Shown: positions 1 through 6,166, counted from the first letter of the stretch. The stretch is DNA of 15,010 bases from Nitrososphaerales archaeon (GCA_022449325.1 JAKUSK010000015.1:1-15010); one strand, 5' to 3'. The notes: generated by a model not told the origin, from the sequence alone. Program-made: numbers and translations.

Positions 1-386
1 TGCTTGAGGTAGGGCCGGTAATGAGATACTTTGAAGAATTAGCTCCTATTGAAAAGAATAAATTAATCTTTGTATCCTATCAAATAGCAGGCACATTAGG
101 AAGAAGAATAATGGATGGTGCAAATCAAGCTAGCATAGTAGACCAGGATGGAAAGATCAAAATAGTTGACATTAAATGTCCTAAAGAAAAAATTGACGGG
201 TTTAGTGGACATTCTGATTATAATCAATTAATTAGATTCGTTGGAAAACTTAGACCTAAATTAAGAAATGTAGTAATTGTTCACGGAGAACGTACAAAAG
301 TAGAGAATTTAGCTAATTCAGTATCCAGAATTTATAGAATAAGATCTCACAGACCAGAAGTACAAGAAGCAATTAAATTAATTTAA
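1..386 (+). CDS. aCPSF1-type beta-CASP ribonuclease, C-terminal fragment (5' end outside window)
   Basis: This is the C-terminal end of an archaeal cleavage and polyadenylation specificity factor-like nuclease, a metallo-beta-lactamase/beta-CASP enzyme that trims RNA 3' ends and takes part in transcription termination. The frame is open from base 3 with no in-window start; the ATG at base 21 is internal, since LEVGPV precedes it in frame. Visible family features, counted from that ATG, are the GFSGHSD motif (about 60-66) with its metal-binding histidine, and the IVHGE motif (about 86-90), where the beta-CASP fold returns to the beta-lactamase core and supplies another active-site histidine. 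The KH domains and the HxHxDH motif of full-length family members would lie upstream. The stop codon overlaps that of the convergent sepF-like gene by 4 bases. Family assignment is confident; the exact orthologue (aCPSF1 versus aCPSF2) is less so. Confidence 0.85.
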   Translation, partial: LEVGPVMRYFEELAPIEKNKLIFVSYQIAGTLGRRIMDGANQASIVDQDGKIKIVDIKCPKEKIDGFSGHSDYNQLIRFVGKLRPKLRNVVIVHGERTKVENLANSVSRIYRIRSHRPEVQEAIKLI

Positions 387-679
387 GAAATACCACGCCA
401 GATTTTGACGCCAGGAGGAGTAAGTACTACTCGTTCATCGCCAAGTCTTACGATATCACCGCCAATAGATGATACATAACTATATAGTTCTTCAATGGCC
501 TTTTTTAATTCTTTAACATTTTTTTGTGCAATAGGAGTTATTCTCAAGATTACAATCATATTTTGTGATACTTCGTCTTTAATAGCAGATATTTGATCAA
601 GATCTTTCAATGGTATAGCTTTCAGATACATCTGTTGATCTTTTTCAATTGAATTTTTGTCGATTTTTAGAGATGACAA
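383..679 (-). CDS. sepF: SepF-like cell division protein (DUF552)
   Basis: This 98-residue protein matches the compact archaeal SepF core, which in other archaea anchors FtsZ to the membrane. The stretch from about residue 18 (YLKAIPLKDLDQ) to the end follows the SepF pattern: an early beta strand, the helix VKELKKAIEELYSYV, then GGDIVRLGDERVVLTPPGVKI. The start is TTG at 679. The N-terminus is short and polar, so the usual amphipathic membrane-targeting helix is not obvious; the frame stays open upstream (LINDGFILFLL) but without an ATG or GTG. A TAATAAAC sequence at 701-708 lies at -29 to -22 from the TTG and could be a weak TATA box. The gene follows the PUA gene after 31 bases and shares a TTAA with the convergent aCPSF1 gene at their stops. 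The family is fairly sure; the division role here is inferred. Confidence 0.75.
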   Translation of the reverse strand: MSSLKIDKNSIEKDQQMYLKAIPLKDLDQISAIKDEVSQNMIVILRITPIAQKNVKELKKAIEELYSYVSSIGGDIVRLGDERVVLTPPGVKIWRGIS

Positions 680-710
680 TAAAAATAATATGAATCCATC
701 GTTTATTAAT

Positions 711-1202
711 TTAGCCGACGAATAGGTTCAAGTCCTTACAGGAATTCCATATATTATCTCCAACAAAATGAAGATTCTGAACAACCATGCCTTTACTCAA
801 ATCAAGTAATTCGTCTGAAGAATGAAGAGATTTACCAACAGCGAGATTTTGATTATGTTCTTCCTCAGAAATAACAACTATGGAGTTTAAAGGAAAATCA
901 TCGCTTATTTTTTTTATTCCAGGTCTCATTATATTGGCGCCTTTACAAACAAATGGAATAGCTCCTTTGTCGACAATAAGTTTGGGAATAGATGACAATG
1001 TATCAGAATCTTGTAAAAATGGAAACAAAGAATCTTCATTACGAACAAGAATAAAATTAGATGAAGAAAGAATTTCAATGTTGTCATTTAATTCAAATGA
1101 TTTTACTTGTTTTATTTTTGGTAAATTAGGAATTAATGAAATATTATTTAATTCCTCAATGAGTGAATTAATTTCACGCTTTGATAAAAATTTAATTTTC
1201 AT
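711..1202 (-). CDS. PUA-domain RNA-binding protein, MCT-1/Tma20-like
   Basis: A 163-residue protein with an N-terminal pre-PUA domain (about 1-70) and a C-terminal PUA domain (about 75-150). The diagnostic stretch is residues 77-96 (VDKGAIPFVCKGANIMRPGI), followed by VVISEEEHNQNLAVGKS and a final GMVVQNLHFVGDNIW. This closely follows the eukaryotic MCT-1/Tma20 family, which binds the 40S subunit and acts in recycling and non-canonical initiation with DENR and eIF2D. In archaea the role is inferred, probably binding tRNA or the small ribosomal subunit. Its ATG lies inside the upstream phosphatase gene (11-base overlap), so translation is likely coupled. No catalytic motif is visible, which argues against a pseudouridine synthase or archaeosine transglycosylase. 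Confidence 0.8.
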   Translation of the reverse strand: MKIKFLSKREINSLIEELNNISLIPNLPKIKQVKSFELNDNIEILSSSNFILVRNEDSLFPFLQDSDTLSSIPKLIVDKGAIPFVCKGANIMRPGIKKISDDFPLNSIVVISEEEHNQNLAVGKSLHSSDELLDLSKGMVVQNLHFVGDNIWNSCKDLNLFVG

Positions 1203-1722
1203 TATTCTTACCTTTACGATTCATATAATCAAAATATTCAGTTAATGATTTAATTTGCTGAGATTCAATAGATTTTCTAAACCCAGCAACACCAGGGCGT
1301 TTCTTTCTCACTTCCTTGATAGAGCTTTCAACAGACATTCCCGAGGTAATGAGTAATGCTGCAAGAACAGTTCCAGTTCTACCAATACCGGCTCTGCAAT
1401 GAACTACAACAGGTTTGTTATTGGACATGCATTCATTTATGAATGTAACAGATTCTACAAGATTGTCGATAGAAGGTAATGAATGATCTACAATAGGGAT
1501 ATGTTTGTATGTAACAGAATCATTGGAAGTTACTTCGTCGCTCAAAGAACTAGTTGTCAATGTAAGAATTGCAGAGATTCCCTGTTCAAGTAAATAATCC
1601 AATTCTGTTTTATAATTAATAAATCCAGAACCGGCAACCTTATTTTCTAAAAGCCATTTAAAATTAGTGGGTTTAGAAAATAGTAATCCATGCAGTTTTC
1701 TGTAGATATCTCCAATAAACAT
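1192..1722 (-). CDS. Dual-specificity / tyrosine-type protein phosphatase
   Basis: A 176-residue cysteine phosphatase expected to hydrolyse phosphotyrosine or phosphoserine/threonine through a cysteinyl-phosphate intermediate. The P-loop HCRAGIGRTG (108-117) gives nucleophile Cys109 and phosphate-binding Arg115 in the HCX5R pattern. Asp79 in PIVDHSLPS is the likely general acid. The size fits a single-domain atypical dual-specificity phosphatase, with no targeting domain and no membrane segment. It starts at ATG 1722, 15 bases after the stop of the Fe-S carrier gene, and overlaps the PUA gene by 11 bases, so it is probably in one transcript with both. The substrate is unknown; activity on phosphorylated RNA ends or nucleotides, seen in some relatives, cannot be excluded. 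Confidence 0.85.
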   Translation of the reverse strand: MFIGDIYRKLHGLLFSKPTNFKWLLENKVAGSGFINYKTELDYLLEQGISAILTLTTSSLSDEVTSNDSVTYKHIPIVDHSLPSIDNLVESVTFINECMSNNKPVVVHCRAGIGRTGTVLAALLITSGMSVESSIKEVRKKRPGVAGFRKSIESQQIKSLTEYFDYMNRKGKNNEN

Positions 1723-1737
1723 GCTATAATCGGGTTA

Positions 1738-2076
1738 TTATACTGAAACTGATTTGCCACAGGCGCAAGATTTTGTTACATTAGGATTATTGATTTTAAA
1801 GCCAGAGGATTCAATAGATTCAAGATAATCAATTGTAGAACCGTTGAGATACTTTGCACTGAATGGATCAATAAAGATTTTCAATCCTTCAGTTTCAATA
1901 ACTATGTCTCCGTCGGTACTCTTTTCTTCTAAAGCCATTCCGTATGTAAGTCCTGCACATCCTCCACCAGCTACGTAAACCCTAAGACCTGGACTAGTCT
2001 TTTCTTCAATTTTCGAGAATTCTTTCACCTTATCGACTGCTTTTTGACTAATACTAACTAACTCAGTTTGACTCAT
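1738..2076 (-). CDS. A-type iron-sulfur cluster carrier (IscA/SufA/ErpA/HesB family)
   Basis: A 112-residue A-type carrier that accepts an Fe-S cluster from the SUF/ISC scaffold and passes it to apoproteins in the cytoplasm. All three cluster ligands are visible: Cys40 in AGGGCAGLTYGM, and Cys104 and Cys106 in the C-terminal CACGKSV. The length is normal and there is no fused NifU domain. The start is ATG 2076; a TATA-like TTATATTG lies at -29 to -22 from it, so the gene probably has its own leaderless promoter in the short gap after the 101-residue orphan. The phosphatase gene follows after 15 bases. The exact subfamily (IscA, SufA or ErpA) cannot be decided by eye. Confidence 0.9.
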   Translation of the reverse strand: MSQTELVSISQKAVDKVKEFSKIEEKTSPGLRVYVAGGGCAGLTYGMALEEKSTDGDIVIETEGLKIFIDPFSAKYLNGSTIDYLESIESSGFKINNPNVTKSCACGKSVSV

Positions 2077-2097
2077 AGATTAGAATAGTTAAAGATT

Positions 2098-2105
2098 CAA
2101 TATAA
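2098..2105 (-). promoter_or_regulatory. TATA box of the A-type Fe-S carrier gene
   Basis: TTATATTG on the minus strand spans -29 to -22 relative to the A of ATG 2076, the spacing expected for an archaeal leaderless transcript. No Shine-Dalgarno sequence precedes that ATG. Confidence 0.5.
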
Positions 2106-2109
2106 CCTT

Positions 2110-2415
2110 TTAGATTGAATTAACAATAAATTGACCGAGTTTTTCAACAGTTTCTTTAGTTGTCTTTATTACAAAACTTGCGTTTGGATTTCCAAAAATA
2201 ATTGATATTTTCTTTTCATATTCCTCTTTTATGCCAGAACCGGATGGACAAACACCAAGGCTCTTTATTTCAAAATCGTCAGATTGGATAAAATCAACAT
2301 ACGAATTGAATAATTTAGCGTCGTTCCATTCTATATCATTATCATTGCATAATGCAATCCATACTTCAACAATGCTATTGTAAAGAAGTTTTTCAGTTAA
2401 TTTTTCAAGACTCAT
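2110..2415 (-). CDS. Hypothetical protein, 101 residues
   Basis: I do not recognise this protein. It reads as a small soluble alpha/beta domain: an N-terminal helix (SLEKLTEKLLYNSIVEVWIAL), an acidic middle part, a strand-like segment (EKKISIIFGNPNASFVI), and a final helix (TKETVEKLGQFIVNSI). It has two isolated cysteines but no metal-binding pattern, membrane segment or signal peptide. A GTG at 2424 is in frame, but I prefer ATG 2415. The GTG is part of GTGAT, complementary to the 3' end of archaeal 16S rRNA, and sits 4 bases before the ATG, the same spacing as at the eL37 gene. A hairpin in the leader covers this ribosome binding site. It lies between rpiA and the Fe-S carrier gene on the same strand. 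An SCP2-like or stress-related fold would be a guess. Confidence 0.6.
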   Translation of the reverse strand: MSLEKLTEKLLYNSIVEVWIALCNDNDIEWNDAKLFNSYVDFIQSDDFEIKSLGVCPSGSGIKEEYEKKISIIFGNPNASFVIKTTKETVEKLGQFIVNSI

Positions 2416-2419
2416 AATG

Positions 2420-2448
2420 ATCACAGCATAAACCTATCTGACTGTGAT
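2420..2448 (-). promoter_or_regulatory. Leader hairpin overlapping the ribosome binding site of the 101-residue orphan
   Basis: In the minus-strand RNA, AUCACAG (2448-2442) can pair perfectly with CUGUGAU (2426-2420) across a 15-nt loop. The 3' arm contains GUGAU, the proposed Shine-Dalgarno sequence, 4 nt before ATG 2415. It could control translation, be a protein-binding dyad in DNA, or occur by chance; no experiment is visible in sequence. Confidence 0.4.
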
Positions 2449-2481
2449 TATCAAGACAAAAATTAGAAATATGATTAGGAG

Positions 2482-3156
2482 TCATACAACTTCAACCGAT
2501 CCGTCTTCATTCGCTTTGAAAAATGTATCAATCTTCATAGAAAATATACCGTTAGCAATTATTCCAGGAATGTTAAGCAATAATTGTTCAAGTTTTAATG
2601 GATCGTCAATATTTCCAAAGTGAGCGTCAATAACTAAATTGCCATTTTGAGTGAAAAATGGATAACCCTTATTGAGAGTTCGTATTACAGGGTTCCCGCC
2701 ATGTTGTTTAATCTTCTCTTCAACGAAGAATCTAGAAAATTCGGAAATCTCTAATGGTACAGGCCAAGTAATTACATCGACGTACTTTGATGAATCGGCA
2801 ACAATAATTGATTTATCTGCAGCGTCAATCATAATTTTTTCACGATAATGTGCGCCGCCGCCTCCTTTTATCATAATATGATTTTTATCAACTTCATCAG
2901 CGCCATCTACAACGACATCAATATCTGGAATCAATGTAGGAGGTTCTAATACAATGCCATTTTTTTGTGCAATGATTTCAACCTGCATAGAAGTTGGTAT
3001 TCCACGTACATCAAGATTTTCATCAGTAATTCTTTTTCCTAATGCATTAACAAATGCTGCAACAGCAGAACCACTGCCAAGTCCAACTAATTGTCCATTA
3101 CTGATTGTTTGAGCTGCTTGCTCGCCCATTTTTTTTAAAGCTTCTTCCTTACTCAT
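2482..3156 (-). CDS. rpiA: Ribose-5-phosphate isomerase A
   Basis: Interconverts ribose 5-phosphate and ribulose 5-phosphate, supplying ribose for nucleotides and linking to the ribulose monophosphate or non-oxidative pentose route. Counting from ATG 3156 (224 residues), motifs are GLGSGSA (25-31, phosphate binding), DGADEVD (84-90) with catalytic aspartates, and KGGGGAHYREK (97-107) with the catalytic lysine and glutamate equivalent to E. coli Lys94 and Glu103. Length fits the RpiA family. A GTG at 3165 would add three residues, but GTGA there looks like a ribosome binding site 5 bases before the ATG. The start overlaps the 81-residue orphan by 8 bases, so the two are likely translated from one message. 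A run of five T on the minus strand at 2458-2462 may help end transcription. Confidence 0.95.
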   Translation of the reverse strand: MSKEEALKKMGEQAAQTISNGQLVGLGSGSAVAAFVNALGKRITDENLDVRGIPTSMQVEIIAQKNGIVLEPPTLIPDIDVVVDGADEVDKNHIMIKGGGGAHYREKIMIDAADKSIIVADSSKYVDVITWPVPLEISEFSRFFVEEKIKQHGGNPVIRTLNKGYPFFTQNGNLVIDAHFGNIDDPLKLEQLLLNIPGIIANGIFSMKIDTFFKANEDGSVEVV

Positions 3157-3394
3157 TAAATTCACTTCTTCGGAATTTGGTTTCAGACAATAGTGTATTT
3201 ATTGTATAAGATGAAATTCTGTTCAAATATGGAATATTTTCTCGATTTACAACAGATTTAAGTTTCTTTTGTTCCTTGAATGACAAAATTGATTTTATTT
3301 TGCGTGTATTTTTTATAGGAATTTTGATTTCAGTTTTTTCAATATCAACAATATCTAGATCGTCAAATATTTTATCAATTGATTTTGTACTCAT
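3149..3394 (-). CDS. Hypothetical protein, 81 residues, coupled to the membrane coiled-coil gene
   Basis: I do not recognise this small basic protein. Residues 1-25 are acidic and hydrophobic (IDKIFDDLDIVDIEKTEIKI); residues 28-60 are lysine/arginine-rich (NTRKIKSILSFKEQKKLKSV); the C-terminus (NRISSYTINTLLSETKFRR) could be a helix. There are no cysteines, no membrane segment and no signal peptide. Its ATG overlaps the stop of the upstream coiled-coil gene as ATGA (3391-3394), and its own end overlaps rpiA by 8 bases. The tight coupling upstream suggests a partner of the coiled-coil membrane protein; the charge split between halves would suit a protein or nucleic-acid contact. Both are inference. 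Confidence 0.6.
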   Translation of the reverse strand: MSTKSIDKIFDDLDIVDIEKTEIKIPIKNTRKIKSILSFKEQKKLKSVVNRENIPYLNRISSYTINTLLSETKFRRSEFNE

Positions 3395-4176
3395 TCTTCC
3401 ACATCCATTTGTTCCAATCGATTTAATGCTTCTAAGACTTCATCTCTGATTTCGTTTACTTTATCGTCGGCCGATGGAGTGTCTTTTGGTTTCTTAGGAA
3501 CAGATTTTTTAACGACAGCTTCAGATTCTACTTTTGGTTTATCTTCATCTACTTGTTTTTTGGATTCGTTATTATTTGAAATAGATTGATCGTTGGGAAT
3601 GTTTGGAGTGACTTTTAATTTTTTAGGTGTAGAAACTGATGAAGGTTTAGTAGTTTCAGGTTTGTTTGGAATATCTTCAACGACAGATGGGACTTCAGGT
3701 TTGTTAAACGATTTGACCGAGTCTAGTTTGACAGTCAATTCATTTAATCTGCGTTCCACTTGATTTAATTTTTGTGAGAATAAGTTTGTAAGTTCGTCAT
3801 GCAAGTTCTCTAATTCACTAGCTTCTAAGATTAGTTCTGAATCTTGGAGATTTTTATCCAATGATTTAATTTGCTCCCTGTAACGTTCAGATAGCATATC
3901 GCGTTCTTTTTTAGTAATTCTTCCATCTCCTTCAGCCTGAAATACACGGCCTAATGCGTCAGTATGGAGTTCTTTTTCGAGTTTTAATGTCTTGTAGCGG
4001 AGTCGAGCTTGTTCTACTTCAAATTTTTTACCAATCTCTGGCATAGTTTTAACCGATTCAGAGGCTTTAGTATTACCAGGAAATTCAGGCTTGAGGTATT
4101 TGCTAATTAAAATAGAGAAAACAGTTCCCGCAACTATACCGCCAAAAAGAGCAATTATGATTTCCAGAGCCGACAT
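3391..4176 (-). CDS. Membrane-anchored coiled-coil protein with long charged linker
   Basis: A 261-residue protein of unknown function. Residues 5-26 form one hydrophobic segment (LEIIIALFGGIVAGTVFSIL), likely an N-terminal membrane anchor with the rest in the cytoplasm, since SKYLK follows. Residues about 50-155 are heptad-rich helix (coiled coil), including an acidic turn and helix DGRITKKERDMLSERYREQ (84-102). Residues 156-237 are a proline-, lysine- and serine-rich linker that looks disordered, and 238-260 form a terminal helix (VNEIRDEVLEALNRLEQMDV) that looks like a docking peptide. The layout, anchor then coil then linker then short helix, suits a membrane scaffold or adaptor. It has no PRC-barrel, so I do not call it CdvA. 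It is first in a run with the 81-residue orphan and rpiA, behind a TATA box. Confidence 0.65.
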   Translation of the reverse strand: MSALEIIIALFGGIVAGTVFSILISKYLKPEFPGNTKASESVKTMPEIGKKFEVEQARLRYKTLKLEKELHTDALGRVFQAEGDGRITKKERDMLSERYREQIKSLDKNLQDSELILEASELENLHDELTNLFSQKLNQVERRLNELTVKLDSVKSFNKPEVPSVVEDIPNKPETTKPSSVSTPKKLKVTPNIPNDQSISNNNESKKQVDEDKPKVESEAVVKKSVPKKPKDTPSADDKVNEIRDEVLEALNRLEQMDVEE

Positions 4177-4200
4177 TTCAATTTATGACTAGAAAAATCC

Positions 4201-4208
4201 GGATATAA
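4201..4208 (-). promoter_or_regulatory. TATA box upstream of the membrane coiled-coil gene
   Basis: TTATATCC on the minus strand lies at -32 to -25 from ATG 4176 in the 69-base gap after the eL37 gene. The spacing predicts a transcript starting only a few bases before the ATG, and makes this the likely promoter of the coiled-coil/orphan/rpiA run. Confidence 0.5.
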
Positions 4209-4223
4209 GCTTTTTCAAGAAGG

Positions 4224-4238
4224 AAAAATGGGGAAAAA
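4224..4238 (-). terminator. T-rich terminator after the eL37 gene
   Basis: Read on the minus strand this is TTTTTCCCCATTTTT, two T5 tracts starting 8 bases after the eL37 stop and before the next TATA box. Archaeal termination typically uses such U-rich tracts without a strong hairpin. Confidence 0.4.
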
Positions 4239-4245
4239 TACACAA

Positions 4246-4419
4246 CTATCTTACATGCATCCAATTATATTGGCGAAGTTTTGCAGATCCAGCTTTTCCA
4301 AAACCACAAAATGCACATTTTTTATTAGTCATATGATATGCGTGTTTTCCACAACGGCGACAACGAATATGAGATTTACCTCTGCCTTTCTTTCCAGCTG
4401 AAGTAGTACCTTTTACCAT
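4246..4419 (-). CDS. rpl37e: Large ribosomal subunit protein eL37
   Basis: A 57-residue zinc-ribbon protein of the archaeal/eukaryotic large ribosomal subunit, bound to 23S rRNA. The four zinc ligands are Cys20, Cys23 (CRRC), Cys35 and Cys38 (CAFC); the flanks SHIRCRRCGKHAYH and GFGKAGSAKLRQYNW are typical of eL37. Start choice: a GTG at 4428 is in frame and would add MII, but it belongs to AGGTGAT, a full Shine-Dalgarno match ending 4 bases before ATG 4419, so translation must begin at 4419. The gene follows the Sm-like gene after 5 bases, and its ribosome binding site overlaps that gene's stop, so the two are co-translated. The Sm-like/eL37 pairing is common in archaea. Confidence 0.95.
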   Translation of the reverse strand: MVKGTTSAGKKGRGKSHIRCRRCGKHAYHMTNKKCAFCGFGKAGSAKLRQYNWMHVR

Positions 4420-4423
4420 AATA

Positions 4424-4430
4424 ATCACCT
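4424..4430 (-). promoter_or_regulatory. Shine-Dalgarno site of the eL37 gene
   Basis: AGGTGAT on the minus strand is complementary to the archaeal 16S rRNA tail (AUCACCU). It ends 4 bases before ATG 4419 and overlaps the TGA stop of the Sm-like gene at 4425-4427. It fixes the eL37 start and rules out the in-frame GTG. Confidence 0.8.
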
Positions 4431-4655
4431 AGGGGGAGGAGATATAAGAATTACGTTATCTCCGCGTACAATAATGGTTCCCAAGTCCTTAGTGGAATCT
4501 CCTTCTAATATTTCTTGAGAATCATCAAGAGTGAGATTCATATGTTGATCAAATCCCTGTAAAGAACCTCTAATAGATTTATTGCCTTTGAGTTTAATTA
4601 GAACTACTTTACCAAGACTTTCTTCTAAGACTTTAACAGACATATCAACAGACAT
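4425..4655 (-). CDS. Sm-like archaeal protein (LSm)
   Basis: A 76-residue Sm/LSm protein that forms a ring, usually a heptamer, binding U-rich RNA. The Sm1 motif covers about residues 15-45, with GSLQGFDQHMNLTLDD including Asp36 and Asn40 of the RNA-binding pocket. The Sm2 motif is IIVRGDNVILI (61-71), with Arg64 and Gly65. Length and order match archaeal SmAP1, with no extra domain. ATG 4655 is used; Met5 is a less likely start because it would lengthen the leader. A TATA-like TTAAATAA lies at -37 to -30, so a short leader of about 8 bases is expected. It heads a two-gene unit with eL37, and its divergent neighbour is the cobalamin adenosyltransferase. Confidence 0.93.
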   Translation of the reverse strand: MSVDMSVKVLEESLGKVVLIKLKGNKSIRGSLQGFDQHMNLTLDDSQEILEGDSTKDLGTIIVRGDNVILISPPPR

Positions 4656-4684
4656 TGCTAACCACAGAAATATGAGTAGTAGAG

Positions 4685-4692
4685 TTATTTAA
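4685..4692 (-). promoter_or_regulatory. TATA box of the Sm-like/eL37 unit
   Basis: TTAAATAA on the minus strand, 30 to 37 bases before ATG 4655, in the 82-base divergent gap. It predicts a leader of roughly 8 bases. Confidence 0.45.
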
Positions 4693-4708
4693 GTCAATTT
4701 AAGACATT

Positions 4709-4716
4709 TTTTAAAT
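4709..4716 (+). promoter_or_regulatory. TATA box of the cobalamin adenosyltransferase gene
   Basis: TTTTAAAT spans -29 to -22 from the TTG at 4738. The spacing fits a leaderless transcript and supports TTG as the true start. Confidence 0.5.
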
Positions 4717-4737
4717 TATCAAATAATATAATCAGTA

Positions 4738-5286
4738 TTGAAAATTTATACAAAAAAGGGGGACAAAGGAAAGACAAATCTATTTGGTACAGATAAGCGA
4801 ATAAGTAAATCTTCAAAGAGAGTAAAATCATATGGAGAAATAGATGAATTAAACTCATTCATAGGGCTGGCAATATCAGGAGATGCGCCCGAAGAATTTA
4901 GTCATATAATAAAAGAACTAGATAAGATTCAAATTGATTTATTTGTAATTGGGGCAGAACTAGCCACAATTTCTGACGATAAAAAAATAGTAAAGAGGAT
5001 AAATATGAAAGATGTAGAAAGACTTGAAAACATCATTGATTCGTGTTCGGAGGAATTGGAGCCATTAGAGAATTTTATTCTGCCAGGAGGATCAAGTGTG
5101 GCAGCAATATTTCACATATGCAGAACAATATGCAGACGTGCAGAAAGAAACATCGTAGATTTGAGTGAAGAAGATGAAGTAAATGAAGAAATTATCACTT
5201 ACTTGAACAGGTTGTCTGATCTGTTTTTTATTTTGGCAAGGTTTTCAAATAAAATTTTAGGTGTAGAAGATGTCAAGTGGGATTAA
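4738..5286 (+). CDS. PduO-type cob(I)alamin adenosyltransferase
   Basis: Transfers the adenosyl group of ATP to cob(I)alamin to make adenosylcobalamin, completing B12 coenzyme synthesis. The 182-residue protein has the family's N-terminal ATP-binding loop TKKGDKGKT (5-13), YGEIDELNSFIG (32-43), LPGGS (115-119), the arginine-rich helix RRAER (133-137), and NRLSDLFF (157-164). The length is standard for the trimeric PduO/MMAB fold. Translation starts at TTG 4738: the family N-terminus begins exactly here, no ATG lies nearby, and a TATA box sits at -29 to -22. The last 14 bases overlap the convergent acetyltransferase gene. Ammonia-oxidising archaea are known B12 producers, so the gene fits the suggested host. 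Confidence 0.92.
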   Translation: MKIYTKKGDKGKTNLFGTDKRISKSSKRVKSYGEIDELNSFIGLAISGDAPEEFSHIIKELDKIQIDLFVIGAELATISDDKKIVKRINMKDVERLENIIDSCSEELEPLENFILPGGSSVAAIFHICRTICRRAERNIVDLSEEDEVNEEIITYLNRLSDLFFILARFSNKILGVEDVKWD

Positions 5287-6139
5287 GACGTCGTTCTAAG
5301 ATTACAAGGCTAGTAGATTTATTAAATCCAATATTCTCAAGGGATTTTATTTGAGTCGAATTAATTTCTGGAATACAGAATATTTTTTTGTTAAGATTTG
5401 AGGAAATGTTATTTTTTATAAATGACAGGTATTCTTTTAGTACGTCTGAAGAAATATCATGGAATAATATTTGATAGTCATTGCCATATCCATAATTGTT
5501 TGATGGTTGGACTAGAACAAATGAAGAGTGTGATTTCGGAATAACAATAAATGAATTATCTGAGAGTTCAGACAATGTAGAGTCAGATTGTTGCCACCAT
5601 CTCCACCACAATGGAATCAATCGATCGTCCATTGGAGACTCTTTAAGCAACGAATAGATTTGTTTCGAGTCTTTTAGAATTGAGAATTCCTCCTGCATGG
5701 AATTTGTTGTAATAGTTTCTAGTTCAATAGAGCAATATTGAGAGCGTAGAACTTCAGAAAATCCATGTTTTTCGAAGAGATTACGAGATGCAGTGTTTTT
5801 TATCGATGTAACTAGACGGCTATTTACTGCGTTTAGTTTCTTAGATCGTTCAAGATAATCTTTAATCATGAATTGTGCAATTCCTTGTCTTCGGTATTGT
5901 TCATGGACTCTTAGTGTTTCCAACCAAGAATCAGAGTCAAGAAGGTAATGATGATATACGCCTAATATTTGATTTTCAGATTCTACGACAATAAAGGAAC
6001 CTATTTCATTAGATATCCAATTATTCCAGACAGTAGGAAGAAAATCCCTTCCATTCCAAATACTTTTACAAAGTTCAGATATCTGTTCTAGATCTGAAGC
6101 GACGCCATTGCGTATATGTAATTTATCAATAACAGACAT
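5273..6139 (-). CDS. GNAT-family N-acetyltransferase
   Basis: A 288-residue protein whose first half (about 8-140) is a GNAT acetyltransferase. The acetyl-CoA pyrophosphate loop is RRQGIAQ (83-89), preceded by the strand ETLRVHEQY and followed by the helix MIKDYLERS; NTASRNLFEKHGF (115-127) is the usual motif B. The second half (about 145-288) has no clear motif; it may be a degenerate second GNAT domain or a substrate-binding extension. The acceptor substrate is unknown. ATG 6139 starts the gene 27 bases after the thioredoxin stop on the same strand, so co-transcription with thioredoxin is likely. Its 3' end overlaps the convergent adenosyltransferase gene by 14 bases. Confidence 0.85.
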   Translation of the reverse strand: MSVIDKLHIRNGVASDLEQISELCKSIWNGRDFLPTVWNNWISNEIGSFIVVESENQILGVYHHYLLDSDSWLETLRVHEQYRRQGIAQFMIKDYLERSKKLNAVNSRLVTSIKNTASRNLFEKHGFSEVLRSQYCSIELETITTNSMQEEFSILKDSKQIYSLLKESPMDDRLIPLWWRWWQQSDSTLSELSDNSFIVIPKSHSSFVLVQPSNNYGYGNDYQILFHDISSDVLKEYLSFIKNNISSNLNKKIFCIPEINSTQIKSLENIGFNKSTSLVILERRLNPT

Positions 6140-6166
6140 TAAGAATACTGTAAACTTTAATTTGTT

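Noticed and set aside
880..1245. Plus-strand open frame antisense to the PUA gene
   Set aside because: The minus-strand PUA protein is a clear family match; the antisense translation has no recognisable domain.
3391..4176. Membrane coiled-coil protein as CdvA
   Set aside because: It has an N-terminal membrane helix and no PRC-barrel domain; coiled coil alone is not enough.
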